Shown here: piece after piece, positions 1-6,464 of the stretch
How positions within the stretch are numbered: position 1 is the first letter of the stretch
Layout: every line of letters starts with the position of its first letter
Assembly: GCA_011330545.1 (NCBI GenBank)
Contig: DRQI01000387.1
Span: forward strand, 1 to 8,263
DNA: 8,263 nt
Direction: 5' to 3'
Origin: Flavobacteriia bacterium
GTDB taxonomy: Bacteria; Bacteroidota; Bacteroidia; Flavobacteriales; Flavobacteriaceae
Notes under the pieces: model-generated
Database searches by the model: none
Told to the model about the DNA's origin: nothing
Seen by the model: only the letters and a program-made list of their open reading frames with translations
Program-made: the position numbers and the translations under genes

Positions 1-132
1 AGGCAAGAAGTTGTCCGCTATCTCGATAATGTAGCCACTATTGCCGATACCGATTTCAAACGAAAAGTAGCAGCCCGTGTCAACCAATTGAATATAGATC
101 TAGAAGCTAGAGAGCAGTTTGAAAAAGAATGA
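1..132 (+). CDS. 3' end of an unidentified gene (partial at window edge)
   Basis: Frame 1 is open from the first base to a TGA at 130-132 and gives the last 43 residues of a protein, ending ARVNQLNIDLEAREQFEKE. The tail is strongly charged, rich in Glu, Lys, Arg, Asp and Asn, and looks helical, with no membrane segment. Codon use resembles the downstream genes. I do not recognise the family from this fragment; the rest of the gene lies upstream of the window. The next gene on the same strand starts 104 bases later, with a repeat-like element between, so co-transcription is possible but not shown. It could in principle be a non-coding open stretch, but 43 sense codons in AT-rich DNA, with plausible amino-acid composition, favour a real gene end. 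Confidence 0.6.
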   Translation, partial: RQEVVRYLDNVATIADTDFKRKVAARVNQLNIDLEAREQFEKE

Positions 133-157
133 GTAGCCTTATAAAATTAAGTATATG

Positions 158-226
158 TTGTCATTCGGCATTTGATGCCAAATTCAGAATAAAAGAGTAA
201 GGTTCTTGCCTACGCAGGAATAACAA
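158..226. repeat. REP/MITE-like intergenic palindromic element
   Basis: The element is bounded by 9-base inverted ends, TTGTCATTC (158-166) and GAATAACAA (218-226), complementary except for one position. Inside are two small hairpins: GGCAT/ATGCC around a 3-base loop (167-179) and CTTGC/GCAGG around CTAC (205-218, one G-U pair). Short intergenic palindromes with TGTCATTC-type ends and a GCCTACGCAGG-type core are, from memory, common in flavobacterial genomes; I could not search for other copies. It fills most of the gap between the partial first gene and the 411-residue gene and ends ten bases before the latter's ATG, so it would lie in any read-through transcript. Confidence 0.5.
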
Positions 227-236
227 ATAAAAATTC

Positions 237-1472
237 ATGCAACAACTAAAAGAAGCCGGTTTATACAGAAGTGAGTTGATTCCCGTTAGCGGAAAGCTCG
301 TAGAACGTTACAATCAATGTTTGGTAAAATTGGGGTTTGCCAAAACAAAACTCAAAAGTTTCTCTATTGACGGCATAGGTTGGAGTCCCGAAATTGCCAA
401 AGAAAAGAAAAATATGCAGTACTTGAATAACGGCGAGGCCAACCCAACAGCCATTTTAATTTCGCCTTTGCAAAAAGGGAAACCCGTATATGTGCCATTT
501 CACTCTTTCGATAGAGAGATGATGAAAGAAGTGTTTAAGGTTCATGGCAATAGAATCAATGACATTACAAGAGATTGTGCAATATGTATTGATTTTGACC
601 AAAATATAGACGCGTTTTATGAACCCTTAGATGTGTTAAAATACGATACAATTACCATAAATTTTCATTTGATTAATGAGTTGGACAAAGCACAGCAAGA
701 GCAATTACAACTGATAGAAACGTTTAAAGAAAGCCATAATTTTATTGATGAAGGCCTACACACTAAATTGTTGACATCGGCCAAAGAATATGGAGATTTG
801 CGCAATCGTGATTTAACATTATACAAGTTGAATTATAAGACAACTTCTTTTTATACAAAAGCTTTTAGGGGTGTTTATGTATTGCAAGATTTTATTACGC
901 CCATCGTAATTTTTGAAGATGAAAAATCATATAAAGAAGCCATTAAAGATACCGTACACGATGTGTTGATTTACCATATTTCGCAACCCGAATTGATGGA
1001 AAAATTGCGTGACCATATAATAATAGCCTATGATTTAGAACAAGAAGTTACAACAAAACGCTATCAACGGATAAAAAAATATATCCTTTCGCAATATTTA
1101 AAGAAAACACAACATCCGATAAGAGATATTTTAGACGACCCCATTTTATTCAAAAGTTACCTGAATAAAATTGATAGGGAAGCACGTAAAAAGGTAATGA
1201 GTGTTGAAATTTATCTCGAAAAATTAGAAGTGAGCAATCAATATAAAATTCAAGATGTTGTTGAAGATTCGTTGTTTGATGCAATGCACAGGCCACATTC
1301 GTCATTAAGTCCTAAACAGCAAGATTTAATTTGGAAATTATTGGTAAACATCGCCCCCTTAGATGTTTTGTATTGGTATTGGTATGATAAAGAAGATTTT
1401 TACAAGCAATATCAAAAATGGAATGATTCGATGAAAGATTGGGTAATAGAAACCATTCGTAACAATATTTGA
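237..1472 (+). CDS. Uncharacterised soluble protein, probably DUF6638 family
   Basis: This 411-residue protein has no signal peptide or membrane segment, so it is probably cytoplasmic. The overall look (GIGWSPEIA at about 46-54, a hydrophobic/proline segment near 72-88, then a long charged helical region from about 230, with an aromatic-rich C-terminus including WYWYDKEDFY at 380-389) reminds me of DUF6638, a Bacteroidota family of unknown function. That assignment is from memory and is tentative. I see no catalytic triad, P-loop, metal-binding Cys/His cluster or DNA-binding motif. ATG 237 is the first possible start, because an in-frame TAA lies at 228-230. There is no Shine-Dalgarno sequence, only an A-rich leader, which is usual in this phylum. 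It heads three same-strand genes of unknown function, the other two encoding membrane proteins, which suggests but does not show a shared envelope-related role. No function is proposed. Confidence 0.85.
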   Translation: MQQLKEAGLYRSELIPVSGKLVERYNQCLVKLGFAKTKLKSFSIDGIGWSPEIAKEKKNMQYLNNGEANPTAILISPLQKGKPVYVPFHSFDREMMKEVFKVHGNRINDITRDCAICIDFDQNIDAFYEPLDVLKYDTITINFHLINELDKAQQEQLQLIETFKESHNFIDEGLHTKLLTSAKEYGDLRNRDLTLYKLNYKTTSFYTKAFRGVYVLQDFITPIVIFEDEKSYKEAIKDTVHDVLIYHISQPELMEKLRDHIIIAYDLEQEVTTKRYQRIKKYILSQYLKKTQHPIRDILDDPILFKSYLNKIDREARKKVMSVEIYLEKLEVSNQYKIQDVVEDSLFDAMHRPHSSLSPKQQDLIWKLLVNIAPLDVLYWYWYDKEDFYKQYQKWNDSMKDWVIETIRNNI

Positions 1473-1478
1473 TAATTA

Positions 1479-1634
1479 TTGACTAATTTAGTAAGGTGGT
1501 ATTATGGCATTAAAGTCTTTCCTATAAAGATTAAAGGCTTAAAGCTAAATATATCTGAAGAAGAATTTAATAGTTTTATCGAAAATTATTTTGATTTAAT
1601 GAACCTAAGAATTGTATTCAGAAATAAGAATTAA
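1479..1634 (+). pseudogene. Possible small ORF or remnant of a degraded gene
   Basis: The gap between the 411- and 172-residue genes contains an open frame from just after a stop at 1473-1475 to a TAA at 1632-1634. It reads as a protein-like sequence (for example WYYGIKVFPIKIKGLKLNIS, then an acidic, aromatic stretch ending in RNKN). No ATG opens it; TTG at 1479 is the only upstream candidate, giving 51 residues, and an internal ATG leaves only the last dozen or so. The composition looks more like coding than random intergenic DNA, so this may be the decayed 3' end of a lost gene or a small TTG-started gene. I do not recognise the sequence. A hairpin (1514-1532, seven pairs including one G-U, loop CCTAT) sits inside it, without a following T-tract. 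Confidence 0.25.
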
Positions 1635-1694
1635 AATTAACCGCTTTGAATTCCATGCTTCAGGCATCCGACTTCGAGCATCAAACACAAAGAA

Positions 1695-2213
1695 ATGACA
1701 CTAGAACTCATTGCTTTTATCATATCCATATTATTCGGTATTCTGCTGTATTGGAGAGAATCAAATGGAAATAGGATATACCGCTTTTTAAATAAATTGA
1801 TGAATGCCAAAGGCCTGCAGATGAAACCTACAGATAGGACAGGCTTTGTGTATCAACAAAAATTTCTGTTGCGGCTGGTATTTATTACCTTTTTGTTTAT
1901 CGTAGTGATGCTAGTCTTAAAATTTTTAATTCCTATAAATTACGCCACCATTTCTATGTTTGCCTCTGCCATTGTGGGCACATTGATAGGTACCTATTTG
2001 GCAAATTTTGTTTTTAAGTCGAGTGAGATTATTGACGAAAAATCAGAATCTATAGAAGATATTGTACATACCACGCTAGATAAAGGAAAAGATTTTATTG
2101 GAGACATAGCACACAAAGAAGATACGGCAAAAGAGATAAACGAAAAAGCAGAAATCCCTAAAGTAGAAGAAAAAAGCGCCCGAGAACGCTTAAAAGATAA
2201 GGGGTTACTTTGA
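1695..2213 (+). CDS. Small integral membrane protein with charged cytoplasmic tail, function unknown
   Basis: This 172-residue protein has three predicted membrane helices at about residues 3-19, 57-78 and 84-107. A basic loop of about 37 residues separates helices 1 and 2, and only a few residues separate helices 2 and 3. Positive charges in the loop predict an outside N-terminus and a cytoplasmic C-terminal tail (about 110-172). The tail is very rich in Glu, Lys and Asp and is probably helical or disordered, ending in ARERLKDKGLL. No enzyme motif is visible and I do not recognise the family. The ATG at 1695 follows an A-rich AAAGAA leader. The gene lies between the 411-residue soluble protein and the 564-residue membrane-anchored protein, so it could be a membrane partner of either; that is inference from position only. 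Confidence 0.8.
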   Translation: MTLELIAFIISILFGILLYWRESNGNRIYRFLNKLMNAKGLQMKPTDRTGFVYQQKFLLRLVFITFLFIVVMLVLKFLIPINYATISMFASAIVGTLIGTYLANFVFKSSEIIDEKSESIEDIVHTTLDKGKDFIGDIAHKEDTAKEINEKAEIPKVEEKSARERLKDKGLL

Positions 2214-2229
2214 TTTAGATTTTATAAAA

Positions 2230-2247
2230 TAAGAAAGCTGTTTCTTA
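2230..2247 (+). terminator. Hairpin after the 172-residue gene, possible weak terminator or mRNA-end structure
   Basis: A perfect 7-base stem TAAGAAA/TTTCTTA closes a GCTG tetraloop 17 bases after the stop codon at 2211-2213. The stem is AT-rich and is followed by GTGCCCC rather than a T-tract, so it is a poor intrinsic terminator alone. Together with the adjacent GC-rich palindrome (2253-2272) it may end, slow or stabilise the upstream transcript. Confidence 0.3.
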
Positions 2248-2252
2248 GTGCC

Positions 2253-2272
2253 CCTGCCTGCCGGCAGGTAGG
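2253..2272. repeat. 20-base GC-rich palindrome, REP-like
   Basis: Ten bases pair with the next ten around the centre CC|GG; only one position (2256 with 2269) is a G-T instead of a Watson-Crick pair. The core CCTGCCGGCAGG is perfectly self-complementary. Its GC content is far above the AT-rich surroundings. The half-site CCTGCC resembles the GCAGG core of the element at 158-226, so the two may belong to one family of flavobacterial intergenic repeats. With no unpaired loop, it would form a cruciform or a hairpin with a strained tip. It lies between the 172- and 564-residue genes. Confidence 0.55.
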
Positions 2273-2276
2273 TTTG
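2269..2276 (+). promoter_or_regulatory. Candidate Bacteroidota -7 promoter box
   Basis: TAGGTTTG exactly fits the Bacteroidota primary sigma factor -7 consensus TAnnTTTG and lies 54 bases before the ATG of the 564-residue gene. It overlaps the right arm of the 20-base palindrome. No clear TTG -33 element stands at the expected distance, only TTAG near 2245, so this is a weak call. If real, the 564-residue gene has its own promoter. Confidence 0.25.
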
Positions 2277-2330
2277 CGGCTTTGAGAGAGAAAAGAAAAA
2301 CACACATAATAACCAAAAGACCAACAACAA

Positions 2331-4025
2331 ATGCTAAAGAGATACTGGCAAAAAGGAACCAAGCAAAAAGTAATAACTATCGTTTTAAGTATTATTTTAC
2401 TATTTGTATTATTTATTTTACGAGACGATTATCAACCCTTTTTATTATTTATCAGAAAGTATATTTTTATCATGCTGATAAGCATACTCGTATTGTTTTT
2501 CTCAATACGAAGGTTTCGCAATGCCGCAAGTACACGAAAAAGGTTGGCAACCCTAATCATACTTGTCTTTTTTTTTACAATCGTATACGTAGTAGGTTGG
2601 CATTATAAAATGTATGACTATATGAAAACCTATATGGTCTTTAAAAATTTGAATAGGGTAGAAATTGATGAACTCCCTTTGACCCAAAATGAACGGATAC
2701 AGCCTTTGCGGAATATTTTTTCTATGGCCAATGAATCGGTAGGAGAAACCAAAGACGTATCATTGCCGCATTTGGTAAGAATAGATAGCATTAACAAATG
2801 GACGATGGCCATTCAGCCTACCGAAAAATATGTATGGCAGCGTATCAGCGATAATATAGAAGAGATATTTGCCGTGTCGAGTACCACGCCATTTCCGAGA
2901 TTTTCCAGTGAAAATCGCATTTCGGTTACTTTTTCAATAGGAGAAACGTTAAAATTTAGTCGAAACACATACAATGCCGTAGTACAACGTTTTAATATAT
3001 TTCAATTATTTTCCTTAGAACCCGGCGACGTATATTTTATGAAAAATGATGAAGGCCAATGGGTAGAAGTGGTGAGCCTAACCAAATGGAAAGGCTTTTT
3101 ATTTCCCTATCCTACTTTTGGCGGGGTGATGGTTATTGAAAATGGCGAGCACAATTTTAACGATTATATAGAACGGGTTTTGGTAGGAAAAGGTACTTAT
3201 ATCAGTCCCGAAGAAATGCATAAGTACCCATACCTGACGAGGCAAAATACAGTATCAGAAAAAATTTCAAGAATTCAGGCAGAATCACTAAAATTTTTGG
3301 GAGGGTTTAGTGACCCATTGCCTTGGAATATGAAAACTGCCGTAAAAATTCCCGATATGCCCGACGACCAAAACCAGCAGCCTTTTGTAACCGATTTTAA
3401 TTTTTCAGGTATGGATGTTGACGCATATAGCGGCTTATACCATTGGTTTGGCCTAGAACCCGTAGGCGAAGAGCGTACCAGTTTAACCTTTAGTGTTTTT
3501 ATTCCTGCCGATGGCACTGATAAATTGTACTATTACGACCATGCCTCTAAAAAAGAAGGTTATGCAGGAGTTACCGCTATGCCGTTAAAAGTAAAAGAAT
3601 CGAGAAAAGAAATTGATTGGACGGTCAATAAGCCCGTAGAATTCAGGCCTTATATCAAAAAAATTGCCGGAAGAAAACGCATGTTTTTTTTAGGAACAAT
3701 TTCGGTTACCGCCACACGTGAGGGCTCAAAGAGTTTTGATGGTTCTGCCACCCCCGATTTGGTGTTGATTGACAGTGAATACCGAGATGTGGTTTGGGTA
3801 GATGCCAAACATCCCAGTCAATGGAATAAAGTGGTATATGACCAATTAAATGAAGCATGGCGTGCCAGTGAACACATTGGGTATTATTTTAATGAAAAAC
3901 CCAAACCGGTAGATGTAGGGCAAGTAATTGCAGACTCTATAACATCAATTGAATCAGTAGATCCAACATCAAAAGAAATTCAAAAGCTACAACAAAAGAT
4001 TGATTCCCTAAAAGCATTAAAATGA
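2331..4025 (+). CDS. Membrane-anchored protein with large, probably periplasmic domain, function unknown
   Basis: This 564-residue protein has a basic N-terminus and three membrane helices at about 14-30, 44-59 and 72-90. The loop between helices 2 and 3 is strongly basic (RRFRNAASTRKR), so the positive-inside rule puts the N-terminus in the cytoplasm and residues 92-564 in the periplasm. That region is rich in beta-type and aromatic segments, for example FLFPYPTFGGVMVIENGEH near 256-274 and GLYHWFGLEPVGEERTSLTF near 367-386. It ends in a charged, probably coiled-coil helix (about 544-564, heptad-like, ending QKIDSLKALK). I recognise no family and see no catalytic motif. ATG 2331 is the only ATG after the in-frame TAA at 2310; the leader is A-rich with no Shine-Dalgarno sequence. 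It is the last + strand gene before a convergent methyltransferase gene. Confidence 0.85.
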   Translation: MLKRYWQKGTKQKVITIVLSIILLFVLFILRDDYQPFLLFIRKYIFIMLISILVLFFSIRRFRNAASTRKRLATLIILVFFFTIVYVVGWHYKMYDYMKTYMVFKNLNRVEIDELPLTQNERIQPLRNIFSMANESVGETKDVSLPHLVRIDSINKWTMAIQPTEKYVWQRISDNIEEIFAVSSTTPFPRFSSENRISVTFSIGETLKFSRNTYNAVVQRFNIFQLFSLEPGDVYFMKNDEGQWVEVVSLTKWKGFLFPYPTFGGVMVIENGEHNFNDYIERVLVGKGTYISPEEMHKYPYLTRQNTVSEKISRIQAESLKFLGGFSDPLPWNMKTAVKIPDMPDDQNQQPFVTDFNFSGMDVDAYSGLYHWFGLEPVGEERTSLTFSVFIPADGTDKLYYYDHASKKEGYAGVTAMPLKVKESRKEIDWTVNKPVEFRPYIKKIAGRKRMFFLGTISVTATREGSKSFDGSATPDLVLIDSEYRDVVWVDAKHPSQWNKVVYDQLNEAWRASEHIGYYFNEKPKPVDVGQVIADSITSIESVDPTSKEIQKLQQKIDSLKALK

Positions 4026-4082
4026 TGAGTAGAAAAGTATCAATTCGTAACGAAGTTTTTGTTCAGTAAAATACAGTAGGCG

Positions 4083-5258
4083 TCAACATTTCTCACAAAT
4101 TAAAATAATTCGCTCTCCGTTCATATCAGTGGTAAAAAAAAGGTAGGTGTCACCACCCTCCTTAAGGTTGGTTTTTTTACGGATTTGTGCTACCGTTTCA
4201 GGGAAATTACGAACGGTGATATTGGCTTTAGGCTCCCGTAATTTTTTTTTGAATTGTTTGAGCTTATACGGCAATACATATAGTATATTAAAACGCCTTC
4301 CGGGAAAATCAATACAATCATTAAAAGTGTATAAATGACTATTAATATGTAATTTATATATTTTTAACTGATGTGACACTTCATTAAATAACCCGGCTTT
4401 TAAAATGGCAGCATTCGGTTCGTAAAGATACGTTTTCGGCAATGAAAAACGAGCCTTGCTTTCGTGTTTGAATGTGGCTTCAAAACGCTGTTCAGTATCT
4501 TTTAAGATATTTACCGTTTTGATAGCAATGTTACCGGAATACCGTTTTTTCAATATAAAAAGTAGTTCTTTTACTTCATTTTGTACCGCAACAACATGCA
4601 CTTCCTTTACAGAAGTCAATTCGTCAATGGCGCGGCTGATATCTAAAAGAGGAGAGGCCTTTACCATAATCTGATCTGAAAACCGGAAAAGGATGTCTAA
4701 ATTCTGAGGAATATCGGGTAAGCAATCTTCTAATAAAAATACCCGTTGCTTTGAGCTACTTCGTCGAGAAGGATCAATATACACCCAATCATACCGCTGT
4801 TCAGCTTGTTGTAAATAAGCAATTCCGTCTTGGGCAATGCACTTGATAGTAGCGGCTTTAAGAACTTTAAAATTGTGTTGTACAATAGCTGAAAGCTCGG
4901 TATCAAGCTCACAGTGTATTACTTTTTGAAATTGTTTGGCAAAGGCATAACTGTCAACACCAAAACCTCCGGTAAGGTCAATAAGGGTTTTCCCTGAGAT
5001 GAGGCCGGCTTTGTATCGGGCTGTAACCTCAGAAGAGGTTTGTTCGATGTTGAGTTTGTTGGGATAATAAATCTGTTTAGATGCATACCAAGTAGGTAAC
5101 TTATTCTTTGACTTACGTTTAGACTCTATTTGCTCAACCAGTTCTTGAATGGTAATACCTTGAAACGGACTTCCTTTAAAGAGTAATTTTGACAAGTCTG
5201 AATGTAGGTTTTGATGGATAAAATCTTGAATATGAGTATGTAAAATGGCCGGATTCAA
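4083..5258 (-). CDS. Class I SAM-dependent methyltransferase with THUMP-like C-terminus
   Basis: This 391-residue cytoplasmic protein probably transfers a methyl group from S-adenosylmethionine, perhaps to RNA. Motif I is LIDLTGGFGVDSYAF (about 92-106, SAM-binding loop) followed by the acidic CELD (116-119). The active-site-like motif is DWVYIDPSRR (157-166). The N-terminal region with KLPTWY and YYPNKLNIEQTSSE (about 54-77) is, as I recall, typical of the Bacteroidota proteins with a PG_1098-type ferredoxin-like segment and a THUMP-like domain. The C-terminus has the THUMP-like NITVRNFPETVAQIRKK (346-362) and GGDTYLFF (368-375). Substrate is unknown. The start is TTG at 5258: no in-frame ATG lies between it and the upstream stop, and the family's N-terminus appears to begin about here. 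It lies 31 bases downstream of the transporter gene, so the two are probably co-transcribed. Confidence 0.9.
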   Translation of the reverse strand: MNPAILHTHIQDFIHQNLHSDLSKLLFKGSPFQGITIQELVEQIESKRKSKNKLPTWYASKQIYYPNKLNIEQTSSEVTARYKAGLISGKTLIDLTGGFGVDSYAFAKQFQKVIHCELDTELSAIVQHNFKVLKAATIKCIAQDGIAYLQQAEQRYDWVYIDPSRRSSSKQRVFLLEDCLPDIPQNLDILFRFSDQIMVKASPLLDISRAIDELTSVKEVHVVAVQNEVKELLFILKKRYSGNIAIKTVNILKDTEQRFEATFKHESKARFSLPKTYLYEPNAAILKAGLFNEVSHQLKIYKLHINSHLYTFNDCIDFPGRRFNILYVLPYKLKQFKKKLREPKANITVRNFPETVAQIRKKTNLKEGGDTYLFFTTDMNGERIILICEKC

Positions 5259-5289
5259 ATTAGAAATTTCTTTTATGCATCATAAGAAA

Positions 5290-6372
5290 TTAGAGGTCTC
5301 TCGTCAACGATTTTACAATCTTATTATCAGCCAAAAACTCCTTTAAAACTACCTTAATAGCCGTATAAGAAGGTACGGCAACAATCATCCCAACAACGCC
5401 AAAAAGTAAGCCGCCAATAATGATTACCAAAAAAATTTCCAACGGATGCGACTTCACGCTCTTTGAAAAAATAAAAGGCTGGCTAAAAAAATTGTCTACC
5501 AATTGGGCAATGGTATATCCTATCATTACATAAATGGTTTTAGGGAGTATTTGTGATTGGAAGTCTAAATCTAAATTACTGGTCATGGTAAGCACTAACA
5601 TCAAAACCCCTCCAATCAATGGGCCGATATACGGAATTAAATTGAGCAACGCGCACAAAAAAGCAATTACGATGGCATTGCTCACCCCGAAAATTAGTAG
5701 GATAATCGTATATAAAACAAATAAAATGGTAATCTGAAAAAGCAATCCGATAAAGTAGCGCGATAATAAATCTTTGATGGTATCAAATGATTTTTGAAAA
5801 CGGCTTTCACTGCCATCAGGTACCAATACCAGCAAACCTTTATTTAAAATCCTACTGTCTTTCATTAAGAAAAAAGAAATGAACAATACTGAAAACAGGC
5901 CAATACTCAAACTGCCCACGGCACTGATTACAGAGTTTAGTAAATTCGGAATGGCCTTAAACTTTGAAAAAATATCAACGCTTTTGAGTTGTTCTAATAC
6001 ATTGATATTCTTCGACATAAAGTAGTCATTGGCTTGTGCCAATAAAGTTTCAATATTGTATTCCAGTTGATTGATATCCAATAAAGACAAGTTTTGCCCT
6101 TGTTTGATAATTAACGGAATAAACATAGAAATCAATCCGAAAAGCAACCCTAAAAACAGTAACATACTCACTACCACGGCCAAAGTATTCGGAAATTTTA
6201 ACTTTCGCCGTAAAAATAAAATGATAGGCCGGGCAATTAATGAGATAACCGCTGCAATGATAATATATACTAAAACAGATTGTATTTTATAAAAGAAAAA
6301 GAGTACTATCGCAATACCTGTCAAGATGGCGATAGCCCTTACAATTCCGTTAGCAATAATTTTTGAATTCAT
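5290..6372 (-). CDS. AI-2E family transporter (PerM/YdiK-like membrane protein)
   Basis: This 360-residue inner-membrane protein has about eight predicted helices. The AI-2E transporter family signatures are clear: LNLIPYIGPLIGG (243-255) and, near the C-terminus, HPLEIFLVIIIGGLLFG (309-325) followed by GMIVAVPSYT (328-337). An amphipathic soluble stretch at about 92-145 precedes helix 4, as is usual. Members of the family export small molecules or act as Na+/H+ antiporters; the substrate cannot be told from sequence, and the name does not prove autoinducer-2 transport. I chose ATG 6372. The frame stays open upstream to TTG 6399, but those nine extra residues are unlike the family and fall in promoter DNA. 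The gene is divergent from the seven-helix gene at 6465 and is followed after 31 bases by the methyltransferase gene. Confidence 0.93.
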   Translation of the reverse strand: MNSKIIANGIVRAIAILTGIAIVLFFFYKIQSVLVYIIIAAVISLIARPIILFLRRKLKFPNTLAVVVSMLLFLGLLFGLISMFIPLIIKQGQNLSLLDINQLEYNIETLLAQANDYFMSKNINVLEQLKSVDIFSKFKAIPNLLNSVISAVGSLSIGLFSVLFISFFLMKDSRILNKGLLVLVPDGSESRFQKSFDTIKDLLSRYFIGLLFQITILFVLYTIILLIFGVSNAIVIAFLCALLNLIPYIGPLIGGVLMLVLTMTSNLDLDFQSQILPKTIYVMIGYTIAQLVDNFFSQPFIFSKSVKSHPLEIFLVIIIGGLLFGVVGMIVAVPSYTAIKVVLKEFLADNKIVKSLTRDL

Positions 6373-6388
6373 TGGGTAAATATAATCC

Positions 6389-6406
6389 AAATTATTCAAA
6401 TAATTT
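6389..6406. promoter_or_regulatory. AT-rich palindrome in divergent intergenic region, candidate operator
   Basis: AAATTATT and AATAATTT are perfect inverted repeats of eight bases around a 2-base CA spacer. They lie 16 bases upstream of the transporter ATG and 58 bases upstream of the divergent seven-helix gene. This is a plausible binding site for a dimeric regulator, but AT-rich palindromes arise often by chance in DNA of this composition. Confidence 0.25.
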
Positions 6407-6417
6407 AACGGTACTGA

Positions 6418-6444
6418 TTGGCTATTTCATTTTGATTATATTTG
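6418..6444 (+). promoter_or_regulatory. Candidate Bacteroidota promoter of the seven-helix gene
   Basis: TATATTTG (6437-6444) exactly matches the -7 consensus TAnnTTTG, and TTG at 6418-6420 could be the -33 element, with a 16-base spacer that is slightly short. Transcription would start near 6450, leaving a leader of about 15 bases before ATG 6465. The short leader and correct orientation support the call. Confidence 0.5.
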
Positions 6445-6464
6445 AAATCGATATGATTTGAATT

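Noticed and set aside
1655..1682. Imperfect 10-base direct repeat (TTCAGGCATC / TTCGAGCATC) and a 5-base stem ATGCT/AGCAT before the 172-residue gene
   Set aside because: 8 of 10 identity and a short stem over a long loop; may be a degenerate intergenic repeat but not supportable without other copies.
2282..2608. 108-residue open frame on the + strand
   Set aside because: It overlaps the start of the 564-residue gene in another frame, with basic, low-quality composition; a shadow of the real gene.
4041..4060. Small hairpin TTCG/CGAA followed by GTTTTT between convergent genes
   Set aside because: Only four pairs with a 3-base loop; too weak to call a terminator, although the convergent arrangement makes one likely somewhere in 4026-4082.
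4022..4069. 15-codon ATG frame overlapping the stop of the 564-residue gene (ATGA overlap)
   Set aside because: Too short and without recognisable features; an ATGA overlap alone is weak evidence.
6373..6399. Nine-residue N-terminal extension of the AI-2E transporter from TTG 6399
   Set aside because: The extension is out of keeping with the family N-terminus and overlaps the palindrome and likely promoter DNA; ATG 6372 is a better start.
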